Positions 1 to 5,630 are shown, numbered from the stretch's first letter. The stretch is DNA of 7,088 nt from Acidobacteriota bacterium (GCA_003222755.1 QHXA01000513.1:2832-9919); one strand, 5' to 3'. Made by a program: numbers and translations. Notes: generated from the sequence alone by a model not told the origin.

Positions 1-1
1 T

Positions 2-850
2 CGCAAGGTCTATGCTTCGGGAAAGAGGCCGCGTCTGGACCATCTCTGGACTCTCGAAATCGCTCTGGATGTGGAATGGGCGCATGTCATAGCTCCCGAA
101 GCCCGTATTCTCCTGGTCGAAGCCCCTTCCGATCGTCTTGACGATATGCTGCGTGCGGTCGATGTCGCTGTGCAGAACGGGGCCACTGTCGTGTCGATGA
201 GTTGGGGAGCGCCGGAGTTTGCGAATGAGTTGTCGAACGACAATCATTTTCTTGCCCCGGGTGTGATGTTCGTTGCTGCTGCCGGTAACTCCGGCGCCGG
301 AACTCTCTATCCTTCGGCTTCACCTAATGTCGTCGCGGTTGGCGGAACGACACTCTCGATTGACTCGCAAGGTAATTATTTGAGTGAGTCCGCCTGGAGC
401 GGCAGCAGCGGCGGCCAAAGTAAATATGAGACCGAGCCGGCATACCAGATTAACTTTCCTATACCCAATGATCCCGAACTCCGACGTGGAGTTCCCGATG
501 TGGCGTACGCTGCCGACTTCGAAACAGGTTTTGCCGCGTACGACAGCTTTCCCGTTTTCGGGTTCTCCGGTTGGTTTGAACTGGGCGGTACAAGCGCCGG
601 AGCCCCCCAATGGGCCGCGCTGATCGCCATTGCGAATTCCTCGAGGCTTGCAAAAGGAAAAGCACAACTTACCGGAGATCCGACTCCACTCTACGATGCC
701 GCAAAGGAAGGCACCTACCACGACATCACTAGCGGCAGCAATGGGACGTGTGGCTCTCTATGTACGGCGATGGCTGGCTATGACTATGTGACCGGGCTGG
801 GAACCCCTCAGGCAAACCGCCTTATCCCTGCACTGGTCAATCGGCCTTGA
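2..850 (+). CDS. S53 (sedolisin/kumamolisin-like) serine-carboxyl peptidase, C-terminal part, 5' end missing
   Basis: The frame is open from base 2, so the gene begins before the window; 282 residues are visible. S53 enzymes are exported acid endopeptidases made with a propeptide. The Glu/Asp acid pair lies in LEIALDVEW (Glu codon 56-58, Asp codon 68-70, the E-x-x-x-D spacing of the family). The nucleophile is Ser in GGTSAGAP (codon 593-595). The C-terminal calcium site is recognisable as HDITSGSNG followed by AGYDYVTGLGTP (first Asp codon 722-724). Two Cys in TCGSLC could form a disulfide in this loop. One oddity: the AAAGDSG motif that normally carries the oxyanion-hole Asp reads AAAGNSG (Asn codon 287-289), as in subtilisins. 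An ATG at 71 lies inside the catalytic region and cannot be the true start. No terminator is obvious after the stop. Family assignment is confident; substrate is unknown. Confidence 0.9.
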   Translation, partial: RKVYASGKRPRLDHLWTLEIALDVEWAHVIAPEARILLVEAPSDRLDDMLRAVDVAVQNGATVVSMSWGAPEFANELSNDNHFLAPGVMFVAAAGNSGAGTLYPSASPNVVAVGGTTLSIDSQGNYLSESAWSGSSGGQSKYETEPAYQINFPIPNDPELRRGVPDVAYAADFETGFAAYDSFPVFGFSGWFELGGTSAGAPQWAALIAIANSSRLAKGKAQLTGDPTPLYDAAKEGTYHDITSGSNGTCGSLCTAMAGYDYVTGLGTPQANRLIPALVNRP

Positions 851-862
851 CTGCGCGGTCTG

Positions 863-900
863 ATTCTGCAATTGAAGGATCATTCTGCAATTGAAGGATC
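863..900. repeat. Exact 19-bp tandem duplication in front of pdxH
   Basis: Two abutting identical copies, 863-881 and 882-900, each beginning ATTCTGCAATTG and ending AAGGATC. The second copy ends directly at the pdxH ATG. Each copy carries the only Shine-Dalgarno-like sequence seen here (GAAGG, 874-878 and 893-897), so the duplication doubles the candidate ribosome-binding site. The spacing from the downstream GAAGG to the ATG is only 3 nt, which is short. A recent slippage or recombination event is inferred from the perfect identity. Confidence 0.9.
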
Positions 901-1428
901 ATGACAGATCCTTTTGTGCTGTTTTCGGAATGGTATGAACAAGCTGAACGCGCTGCGGTAATGGATCCCAACATTGTCGCCGTGGCTACTGCTTCCAAAC
1001 ACGGCCGGCCATCGGTTCGCATGATGATTTATCGCGGTATTCGTGAGGGAGGCTTTTCCTTCTTCACGAACTACGAGAGCCGAAAGGGCCGGGAGCTCGC
1101 CGATAATGCGTTCGCAGCAATCGTGTTCTACTGGCCGCACCTCGGAAAACAAGTCCGAATTGAAGGCGAGGTGCAACGGCTTTCGACAAACGAATCCGAC
1201 GCTTACTTTCAGCAGCGTCCATTTCTCAGTCAAATTACCGCCGCTGCGTCTCCGCAAAGCCGTGTTATGCCGGATGAGCGCGACTTCCTGGCGCGGATAG
1301 CTGAACTCGAACGCGTGTCCGGTGGAGTCATCGTGCGTCCGAGCTACTGGGGAGGATTCAAGCTGATGCCGTCGCTCTTCGAGTTCTGGACCCATCGCGA
1401 TAATCGCAGGCATGAACGATCGCGATAA
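901..1428 (+). CDS. pdxH: Pyridoxamine 5'-phosphate oxidase, C-terminus frameshifted by a tandem duplication
   Basis: PdxH is an FMN-dependent cytosolic oxidase that converts pyridoxine or pyridoxamine 5'-phosphate to pyridoxal 5'-phosphate. Family hallmarks run in order: N-terminal DPFVLFSEWYEQA; the FMN-binding split-barrel core SVRMMIYRGI, FFTNYESRKGREL and FYWPHLGKQVRIEG; QSRVMP; RPSYWGGFKLMP; and EFWTHRDNRRHER, holding the R-x-H pair expected at the substrate site. The start is ATG 901, because an in-frame TGA lies at 892-894. The reading frame ends after 175 residues with the aberrant tail SR. An exact 25-bp duplication (1394-1443) shifts the frame; with one copy removed, the protein would run to 190 residues and end LQYERSGTEWTQSRLYP, the normal family C-terminus. 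Only the last beta strand and terminal R-L-x-P are lost, so residual activity is possible. The gene may be a recent pseudogene, a revertible off-state, or an assembly error. Confidence 0.92.
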   Translation: MTDPFVLFSEWYEQAERAAVMDPNIVAVATASKHGRPSVRMMIYRGIREGGFSFFTNYESRKGRELADNAFAAIVFYWPHLGKQVRIEGEVQRLSTNESDAYFQQRPFLSQITAAASPQSRVMPDERDFLARIAELERVSGGVIVRPSYWGGFKLMPSLFEFWTHRDNRRHERSR

Positions 1429-1443
1429 TCGCAGGCATGAACG
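1394..1443. repeat. Exact 25-bp tandem duplication inside the 3' end of pdxH
   Basis: Copy 1 is 1394-1418 and copy 2 is 1419-1443. They are identical base for base, start ATCGCGATAATCGC and end GCATGAACG. The flanking bases differ (C1393 versus G1418; A1419 versus G1444), so the unit is exactly 25 bp. Because 25 is not a multiple of 3, it shifts the pdxH frame by one and creates the stop at 1426-1428. The HRDNRRHER coding stretch is what has been doubled. Confidence 0.95.
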
Positions 1444-1498
1444 GCTGCAGTATGAGAGATCCGGAACGGAGTGGACGCAATCGCGGCTATATCCGTAA
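1444..1498 (+). pseudogene. pdxH: Displaced native 3' end of pdxH
   Basis: Continuing from the second copy of the 25-bp repeat in the shifted frame (codons CAT 1436, GAA 1439, CGG 1442 and on) gives HERLQYERSGTEWTQSRLYP and a TAA stop at 1496-1498. This matches the expected PdxH C-terminal pattern of R-x-H-[ED]-R, an aromatic/basic stretch, a Trp, and R-L-x-P. The sequence shows no further damage, which suggests the frameshift is recent. It is out of frame with the start at 901 and is not expected to be translated from it. Confidence 0.85.
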
Positions 1499-1534
1499 GA
1501 CGAGATTTCGAAATTGGACAAGTCCTGCATCTCG

Positions 1535-1551
1535 AATCCGAAATCCGAAAT
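1535..1551. repeat. Short 7-bp tandem repeat (AATCCGA)
   Basis: AATCCGA is repeated twice plus a partial third unit (AAT). It lies in the gene-free stretch 1499-1816, downstream of pdxH, just before the left arm of the inverted repeat at 1553. A palindrome ATTTCGAAAT is at 1505-1514. No function is evident. Confidence 0.7.
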
Positions 1552-1552
1552 A

Positions 1553-1741
1553 AACAGCCGCGCATAATATCGGGGACATAGAATCTGACCAATGCTCAAT
1601 TCCCAATGCTCAATTCTCATCCGAGGAGACAGAAGCCGGCACAAAATCCGAAGTCTGCGTCCCATCGGATGAACATTGGGAATTGAGAATTGAACATTGA
1701 TCAGCTTCTGCCTGCGTCCCTTTATTTTTTGCGCGGCTGTT
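1553..1741. repeat. Inverted-repeat structure enclosing copy 1 of the 122-bp repeat
   Basis: A perfect 11-bp inverted repeat, AACAGCCGCGC (1553-1563) and GCGCGGCTGTT (1731-1741), brackets the 122-bp repeat at 1583-1704. The connecting segments also show partial complementarity (GGGAC near both arms), so the whole 189 bp can fold as one long imperfect hairpin. These arms are unrelated to those that bracket copy 2. No target-site duplication is visible outside the arms. The segment 1711-1720 (CCTGCGTCCC) resembles TCTGCGTCCC inside the repeat (1654-1663). Confidence 0.65.
1583..1704. repeat. 122-bp near-palindromic dispersed repeat, copy 1
   Basis: This is 119/122 identical to 3430-3551, in the same orientation. 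The left arm holds a 14-bp unit twice (CAATGCTCAATTCC at 1590-1603, then CAATGCTCAATTCT at 1604-1617). The right arm is the imperfect inverse (GAACATTGGGAATTGAG...AACATTG). The arms match at 22 of the first 28 positions from the CAATG end and continue into CATCCGA, so a long stem is possible in DNA or RNA. It has no coding capacity and lies between convergent pdxH and coaE. It resembles a MITE or large REP-like element in form, but I recognise no named family. Confidence 0.85.
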
Positions 1742-1750
1742 ATAGCTTTC

Positions 1751-1799
1751 CTGTAGGGGCGGTGTGACCGCCCAGGGCGCTCGCAGAGCGCCCCTACAG
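1751..1799. repeat. CTGTAGGGGCG double-hairpin repeat
   Basis: Perfect 11-bp inverted ends, CTGTAGGGGCG (1751-1761) and CGCCCCTACAG (1789-1799), enclose GC-rich sequence that can fold as two adjacent hairpins: GGGCGGT-GTG-ACCGCCC and GGGCGCT-CGCAG-AGCGCCC. It sits 17 bp past the coaE stop and is convergent with pdxH, so it could act as a bidirectional transcription barrier. No T-tract marks a classical intrinsic terminator. A shorter member of the same family is at 3363-3394. Confidence 0.8.
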
Positions 1800-1816
1800 T
1801 TGTGATTCGCGAAAGT

Positions 1817-2431
1817 CTAATTGAGTGGCGTGGCGGCTCGCAACTGCTCATACACATGCCGCACCTGAGCGCGAGTCGTAGGAAGCGAACCGGAGGTATC
1901 GATAACGAAATCCGCGTATTTCACTTTTTCTTCCATCGGCATCTGAGAATGAACGCGCGCTTCGATCTGATCTTCCGGCAGCGCAGAGCGCGCCCTGAGC
2001 CGCTCCTTCTGGATCTCCGGACTGCAAGTCACGACAATGACCCTGTCGTAGTTCTTGTACGTTCCCACTTCGATCATGAGTGCGGCGTCAACAATAGCGA
2101 TTCCTTGTGGGTCGTGCGCTTCTATTTCTCTCAGCCATTTCTGTTGACGTTGGATGACAGCCGGGTGAACCAAGCTGTTGAGCCTGGCGCGTGCCTGAGG
2201 ATCCTCCTTGAAGACAATATCGCCCAATATCCTGCGATCGATGGTTCCATCGGCGGCGAGTATCCGGTTTCCGAATTCCTTAACGACGGCAGCATGCACG
2301 GCCTGATCTGGAGCGAGAAGGTCATGCGTGATTCGATCAGAGTCAATCAAGTGGCAGCCGAGCTCGACAAACAGTGCGCCGACGGTGCTCTTGCCTGTGG
2401 CAATGCCGCCGGTCAGGCCGACACGAAGCAT
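1817..2431 (-). CDS. coaE: Dephospho-CoA kinase
   Basis: CoaE catalyses the last step of coenzyme A synthesis, ATP-dependent phosphorylation of the 3'-hydroxyl of dephospho-CoA in the cytosol. The 204-residue length is typical. The P-loop is GGIATGKS (about residues 8-15); DSD at 30-32 matches the conserved substrate/magnesium-site acidic pair; LVHP and IVDAALMIEVG are the usual central motifs; and the lid-like region ERLRARSALPEDQIEARVHSQMP follows. I chose ATG at 2431 over TTG at 2434. The ATG overlaps the folD stop as TGATG and has a GAGGG Shine-Dalgarno (plus-strand CCCTC, 2437-2441) 5 nt upstream, inside the folD 3' end. Translation is therefore probably coupled to folD. The stop is TAG. 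The gene looks intact. Confidence 0.96.
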   Translation of the reverse strand: MLRVGLTGGIATGKSTVGALFVELGCHLIDSDRITHDLLAPDQAVHAAVVKEFGNRILAADGTIDRRILGDIVFKEDPQARARLNSLVHPAVIQRQQKWLREIEAHDPQGIAIVDAALMIEVGTYKNYDRVIVVTCSPEIQKERLRARSALPEDQIEARVHSQMPMEEKVKYADFVIDTSGSLPTTRAQVRHVYEQLRAATPLN

Positions 2432-3351
2432 CAAAGCCCTCGCCGCATGCGGGCTGCTTTGACGGTGTTCTTCATGAGCGTGGCGATTGTCATTGGGCCA
2501 ACACCACCCGGAACGGGAGTGATCATGGATGCCACTTCCTGTACCGAGCGCTCGTCCACATCGCCAACCCAGATATAGCCGCGTTTGTCGAAGTCTTTCA
2601 GGCGCGCTTCGTCATCTCCAAAAAGCCGCCGGACTTCGGACCGATCGGATACTTTGTTCGTTCCGACGTCGATCACCACGGCGCCGGGTTTCACCCAATC
2701 GCGAGTGACCAAAGCCGTCTTGCCGATGGCGGCGACGATGATGTCTGCACGTCGAGTAATCTCCGCCAGATTGCGTGTTCTGGAATGGCAAATGGTGACG
2801 GTAGCATTGGCATGCATCAGAAGCAGCGCTTGAGGCTTGCCGACATCGTCGCTGCGGCCAAGCACAACTGCGTTTGCTCCTTCGATCTTCACATTCGAAC
2901 GGTGAAGTAGTTCCATCACGCCCAAGGGCGTACACGCCACGAGCGTCTCATGACCTAAGACGAGCGAGCCCAAATTTGCGGAATGAAAACCATCGACGTC
3001 CTTCCGGGGATCGACGGCTTCCAGGATCGCGTGCTTGTTCACGTGCTTTGGAAGCGGAAGCTGCACGAGAATCCCGTCGATAGCCTCATCTTCATCGAGC
3101 TTGCGCACTTCAGCGAGCAATTGTTCTGTCGTGACAGCGCTCGGAATTGTGAGCTTCCGGCTATAGATGCCAAGCTGCTCGCAGCTCCTTGCCTTCATGT
3201 TCACATATGCGGAAGACGCCGCATCGTCCCCTACCAGAACCACTGCCAGGCCCGGCTGGATGCCGCGTGCTTTCAAGGTCTCGACATCAGCAGCAATCTC
3301 GCGCTTGACCTCTTCAGCGATCTTCGTGCCTTTGATGAAAGTGGCAGTCAT
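2431..3351 (-). CDS. folD: Bifunctional methylenetetrahydrofolate dehydrogenase / methenyltetrahydrofolate cyclohydrolase
   Basis: FolD interconverts 5,10-methylene-, 5,10-methenyl- and 10-formyl-tetrahydrofolate using NADP, supplying one-carbon units for purines and formyl-Met. The protein has 306 residues. The catalytic Tyr49 and Lys53 are in SAYVNMK; Gln97 is in DGILVQLPLP; Asp120 is in KDVDGFH; the dinucleotide-binding turn is LGRSDDVGKP (165-173); and the C-terminal signature PVPGGVGPMT starts near 279. GRSDDVG is a slight variant of the usual GRSxxVG with Asn or Asp. Residues FGDDEARLKDFDKRGYIWVGDVD form a somewhat longer loop than in E. coli. The start is ATG 3351; an in-frame TTG at 3363 would fall within a hairpin stem and only add MGCP. 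No good Shine-Dalgarno precedes the ATG. It is followed by overlapping coaE. Confidence 0.97.
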   Translation of the reverse strand: MTATFIKGTKIAEEVKREIAADVETLKARGIQPGLAVVLVGDDAASSAYVNMKARSCEQLGIYSRKLTIPSAVTTEQLLAEVRKLDEDEAIDGILVQLPLPKHVNKHAILEAVDPRKDVDGFHSANLGSLVLGHETLVACTPLGVMELLHRSNVKIEGANAVVLGRSDDVGKPQALLLMHANATVTICHSRTRNLAEITRRADIIVAAIGKTALVTRDWVKPGAVVIDVGTNKVSDRSEVRRLFGDDEARLKDFDKRGYIWVGDVDERSVQEVASMITPVPGGVGPMTIATLMKNTVKAARMRRGL

Positions 3352-3362
3352 AGGGCAACCCA

Positions 3363-3394
3363 ACTGTAGGGGCGGCTATGAGCGCCCCTACAGT
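3363..3394. repeat. CTGTAGGGGCG hairpin directly upstream of folD
   Basis: ACTGTAGGGGCG (3363-3374) and CGCCCCTACAGT (3383-3394) form a perfect 12-bp stem with an 8-nt loop. Its outer half matches the ends of the 1751-1799 repeat, so the two belong to one family with different interiors. Its inner edge lies 11 bp before the folD ATG. If it is in the folD leader RNA it would fold next to the initiation region; alternatively the promoter lies between or within the repeats. Confidence 0.85.
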
Positions 3395-3404
3395 AAGAAT
3401 TTTT

Positions 3405-3572
3405 GTAACTATTCAGCACGTTTTGATACATCTGACCAATGCTCAATTCCCAATGCTCAATTCTCATCCGAGGAGACAGAAGCCGGCACAAAATCCGAAG
3501 TCTGCGTCCCATCGGATGAATATTGAGAATTGAGAATTGAACATTGGTCAGATCTCGTACCTGAATAGTTAC
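3405..3572. mobile_element. 168-bp MITE-like inverted-repeat element enclosing copy 2 of the 122-bp repeat
   Basis: Perfect 12-bp terminal inverted repeats, GTAACTATTCAG (3405-3416) and CTGAATAGTTAC (3561-3572), are flanked by 8-mers that differ at one position: GAATTTTT (3397-3404) and GATTTTTT (3573-3580). This resembles a slightly decayed 8-bp target-site duplication. Ends starting GTAA with 8-bp duplications are known for the IS66 family, so a non-autonomous IS66-like derivative is one reading. No transposase is present. The element lies in the divergent region between folD and the lytic transglycosylase gene, ending 46 bp before the latter's ATG. Most of the interior is the 122-bp repeat. 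Confidence 0.55.
3430..3551. repeat. 122-bp near-palindromic dispersed repeat, copy 2
   Basis: This copy differs from 1583-1704 at only three positions, all in the right arm. Its ends form a perfect 12-bp inverted pair, ATCTGACCAATG (3430-3441) and CATTGGTCAGAT (3541-3552, one base past the shared unit), so it is the more symmetric copy. The interior again has the doubled CAATGCTCAATTC motif. The unit is conserved while its flanks are not, which argues that these 122 bp are what spreads. Confidence 0.85.
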
Positions 3573-3618
3573 GATTTTTTAGAACGCTCACAAGTAACTC
3601 ATCATACACTGCCTCCCG

Positions 3619-5580
3619 ATGCCTTTGGTTCTGACACTGCTGTTTGTATTCGCGCTAACTCCGTTCGAGTCCAGCATCGAGCGAGCCTTCACGGCAATTC
3701 AAAATAAGGAATGGATTACGGCGGCTGCCGGCTTGGATGAAGCCTACGCGGAGCAACCCACAATCTTCGCAGCGAATAATTTTCACTATCTGCGCGGACG
3801 CGTCGCTGAGGATCAAGGCGACTGGCAGCGAGCCAGGGATGAATTCCGCAAAATCGCCGAGGACAATCCGCTGCATGCACTAGCGTCCTGGCATGCCGCA
3901 CGCGCATTCGCGCGGCTGCACGACGATGCCGCTTCTTTGGAGTTGCTCGCGCATCTGCCTCGAAATTTTCCGCCGGCATGGAAATTGCAAATCGCGCGCG
4001 AAGCCGGCGGCAGCGTTGCTTTGCAAATCTACAACGGCCTTCCCACGCGCGAGGCCCGCTACGAGCGCGCGCGAGCCCTCAATGACATTGCCGGGTTTTG
4101 GACCCTAATACGCGAAAGCGAGGACGACGATATCGCCCTCGATTCGGCTCGGCTCCTCAGCGGCTCGGCCGATTCTGCCAGCGATCAGATGAGACTGGCC
4201 GAAGTCTTCGCCTTGCATCGGCAATTCGAAGAAGCATTGGCCTTGTACCAGCACGCGGCAGCAGATGCGGCATACTCCGCAGACGCAAGATATCGCATCG
4301 CCCGGATTCACTTTCAGCAAGAGAACTATCGGGTTGCGCTCGAGGATTATCGCGGTCTTGCAAAGGACTTCGCCGGTACCGATTGGGAAAAAGAATCGGA
4401 TTATGAAATTGCATCCTGCTATTGGCGGCTGGCCGAGTACCGGGATTCAGAGCAGGCGTACGTCGATTACATCCGTAAATACGGCCAATCGGGATTGAGA
4501 GAAGCCGCGACCCGGAATCTCATCGACGTTTACCGAGTTCTTGGCGAAAACCAGAAAGCGCTCGCCACGTTGGATCGCGCGCTCGCCACGCAATTATCGC
4601 CAGCAACGCGTCAGGTGTTTCTCTTCACCAAGGCCAAGGTTCTTTACATCGAGAAGAGGTATGCGGCGGCACTGGCCATTTTGCAACAGCTCGGACGGAC
4701 GAGGCTGCGATCTGCGCCTGGTAGCGCGACGGCTGCAGAGGTCGAATACTTCCAGGCGCTTTGCCACTCGAAATTGGGAAACCAAGCCGCGGCCAAAGCG
4801 GTCTGGCGAAAGCTCGCACGGAACGAGTTTTCCTATTATGGACAGCGGGCCACGGAGAAACTGGGCCGAAAACCAATCTCCAATTCAGCTGCTGTTTGCT
4901 TATCCGAACCCAATTCAGTTTTGAAGAATATCGAAGCAGATCTCGCAAGCCTGCGGCATCCGCTTCGTAGTGAAGCCGGAACCGCTGCCGACGTCGTCTC
5001 CGAGCTGATCTTCACGCGCCCTGCTCGGCGGACCGCCGCGGAGATCGCGTACGTCGCGGGACAGTACGACCGTTCGATCTCGTTAGCCGATCGCCTGCCA
5101 AAAACCGACACGACAATGCCGCTGCTGTATCCCGTCGGTTATGCAAAGCTGATCTGCGATGCAGCCACCGCGTACAAAATCGATCCGCTGTGGCTGCATG
5201 CGATCATCTGGCAGGAAAGCAAATATGATCCGACCTCCCAGTCTGGCGCCGGGGCCCGCGGGCTGATGCAGTTCATCCCGGAGACAGCACGCGCGGTGTC
5301 CGCCTCCATCGGGATGCCGGCAGTCACTGTCGAAAAGCTCTATGAGCCGGCCATTAGCATTCAACTTGGTGCGGCGTATTGGTCGGCTTTGATTCAGAAA
5401 TTGAAATCTCCCGAAATGGCACTCGCTGCTTACAACGGCGGACCTGATAACGTTCAGCGCTGGGCCAGCAAGTCTAGTGATCCCGAGCTGTTTGTCTCGG
5501 ACATCGGTTTCGTGGAAACGAAAAAGTACGTGATGCTCGTTTTCGCCGCACGAGCAGCGTACGGGTCGTTTGGGAACTAG
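3619..5580 (+). CDS. Soluble lytic murein transglycosylase with N-terminal helical/TPR-like domain (Slt70-like)
   Basis: The enzyme cleaves the MurNAc-GlcNAc bond of peptidoglycan in the periplasm, leaving 1,6-anhydroMurNAc ends. The C-terminal SLT domain (about 504-653) has the family motifs: catalytic Glu533 in IIWQESKYDP, GLMQ at 548-551 and AYNGG at 604-608. Residues about 55-420 are alpha-helical tetratricopeptide-like repeats (for example GRVAEDQGDWQRARDEFRKIAEDNP and RIARIHFQQENYRVALEDYRGL), resembling the superhelical part of Slt70. The 653-residue length is close to that of Slt. The N-terminus MPLVLTLLFVFALTPFESS is hydrophobic but lacks a Lys/Arg n-region, so it is an atypical signal peptide. 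ATG 3619 is the only start in the open frame, since a TAA lies at 3595. No Shine-Dalgarno precedes it; TACACT at 3605-3610 could be a -10 box giving a nearly leaderless mRNA. It is monocistronic by context and convergent with fabF. Confidence 0.93.
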   Translation: MPLVLTLLFVFALTPFESSIERAFTAIQNKEWITAAAGLDEAYAEQPTIFAANNFHYLRGRVAEDQGDWQRARDEFRKIAEDNPLHALASWHAARAFARLHDDAASLELLAHLPRNFPPAWKLQIAREAGGSVALQIYNGLPTREARYERARALNDIAGFWTLIRESEDDDIALDSARLLSGSADSASDQMRLAEVFALHRQFEEALALYQHAAADAAYSADARYRIARIHFQQENYRVALEDYRGLAKDFAGTDWEKESDYEIASCYWRLAEYRDSEQAYVDYIRKYGQSGLREAATRNLIDVYRVLGENQKALATLDRALATQLSPATRQVFLFTKAKVLYIEKRYAAALAILQQLGRTRLRSAPGSATAAEVEYFQALCHSKLGNQAAAKAVWRKLARNEFSYYGQRATEKLGRKPISNSAAVCLSEPNSVLKNIEADLASLRHPLRSEAGTAADVVSELIFTRPARRTAAEIAYVAGQYDRSISLADRLPKTDTTMPLLYPVGYAKLICDAATAYKIDPLWLHAIIWQESKYDPTSQSGAGARGLMQFIPETARAVSASIGMPAVTVEKLYEPAISIQLGAAYWSALIQKLKSPEMALAAYNGGPDNVQRWASKSSDPELFVSDIGFVETKKYVMLVFAARAAYGSFGN

Positions 5581-5583
5581 CCG

Positions 5584-5620
5584 GACGCTTCGGCACCGCG
5601 GAGCACGCCGGAGGCGTGTC
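5584..5620. repeat. Palindromic repeat A downstream of the transglycosylase gene
   Basis: CACGCC-GGA-GGCGTG (5604-5618) is a perfect 6-bp stem. A larger imperfect pairing links GACGCTTCGGC (5584-5594) to GCCGGAGGCGTGTC (5607-5620). It begins 4 bp after the stop of the lytic transglycosylase gene and may serve as its terminator or 3' RNA stabiliser, although no T-tract follows. Confidence 0.55.
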
Positions 5621-5630
5621 AGGAAATTAG

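Noticed and set aside
71..73. ATG as the start of the S53 peptidase
   Set aside because: It falls after the catalytic Glu/Asp pair; the frame is open to the window edge and the upstream residues are family-conserved.
1751..1799. Classical rho-independent terminator
   Set aside because: The stems are strong but no T-tract follows on either strand, and the same ends recur upstream of folD, so a dispersed repeat is the better description.
880..1857. 325-aa open frame on the minus strand across pdxH and the repeat region
   Set aside because: It is antisense to a clear pdxH, spans the non-coding repeats, has low-complexity Arg/Ser/His composition and no recognisable domain.
1802..2578. 258-aa plus-strand frame opposite coaE and the folD 3' end
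   Set aside because: It is antisense to two well-supported genes, and the translation shows no domain.
3352..3363. TTG start for folD four codons upstream of the ATG
   Set aside because: The added MGCP is not family-like, the TTG overlaps the first base of a hairpin stem, and MTATFIKGTKIA already aligns with normal FolD N-termini.
3167..3526. Small plus-strand frame running from inside folD into the 122-bp repeat
   Set aside because: It is half antisense to folD and half repeat sequence; no coding signal is seen.
1583..3551. The repeated 122-bp units as a CRISPR or other array
   Set aside because: There are only two copies, 1.7 kb apart with genes between them, too long for CRISPR repeats, and no cas genes.
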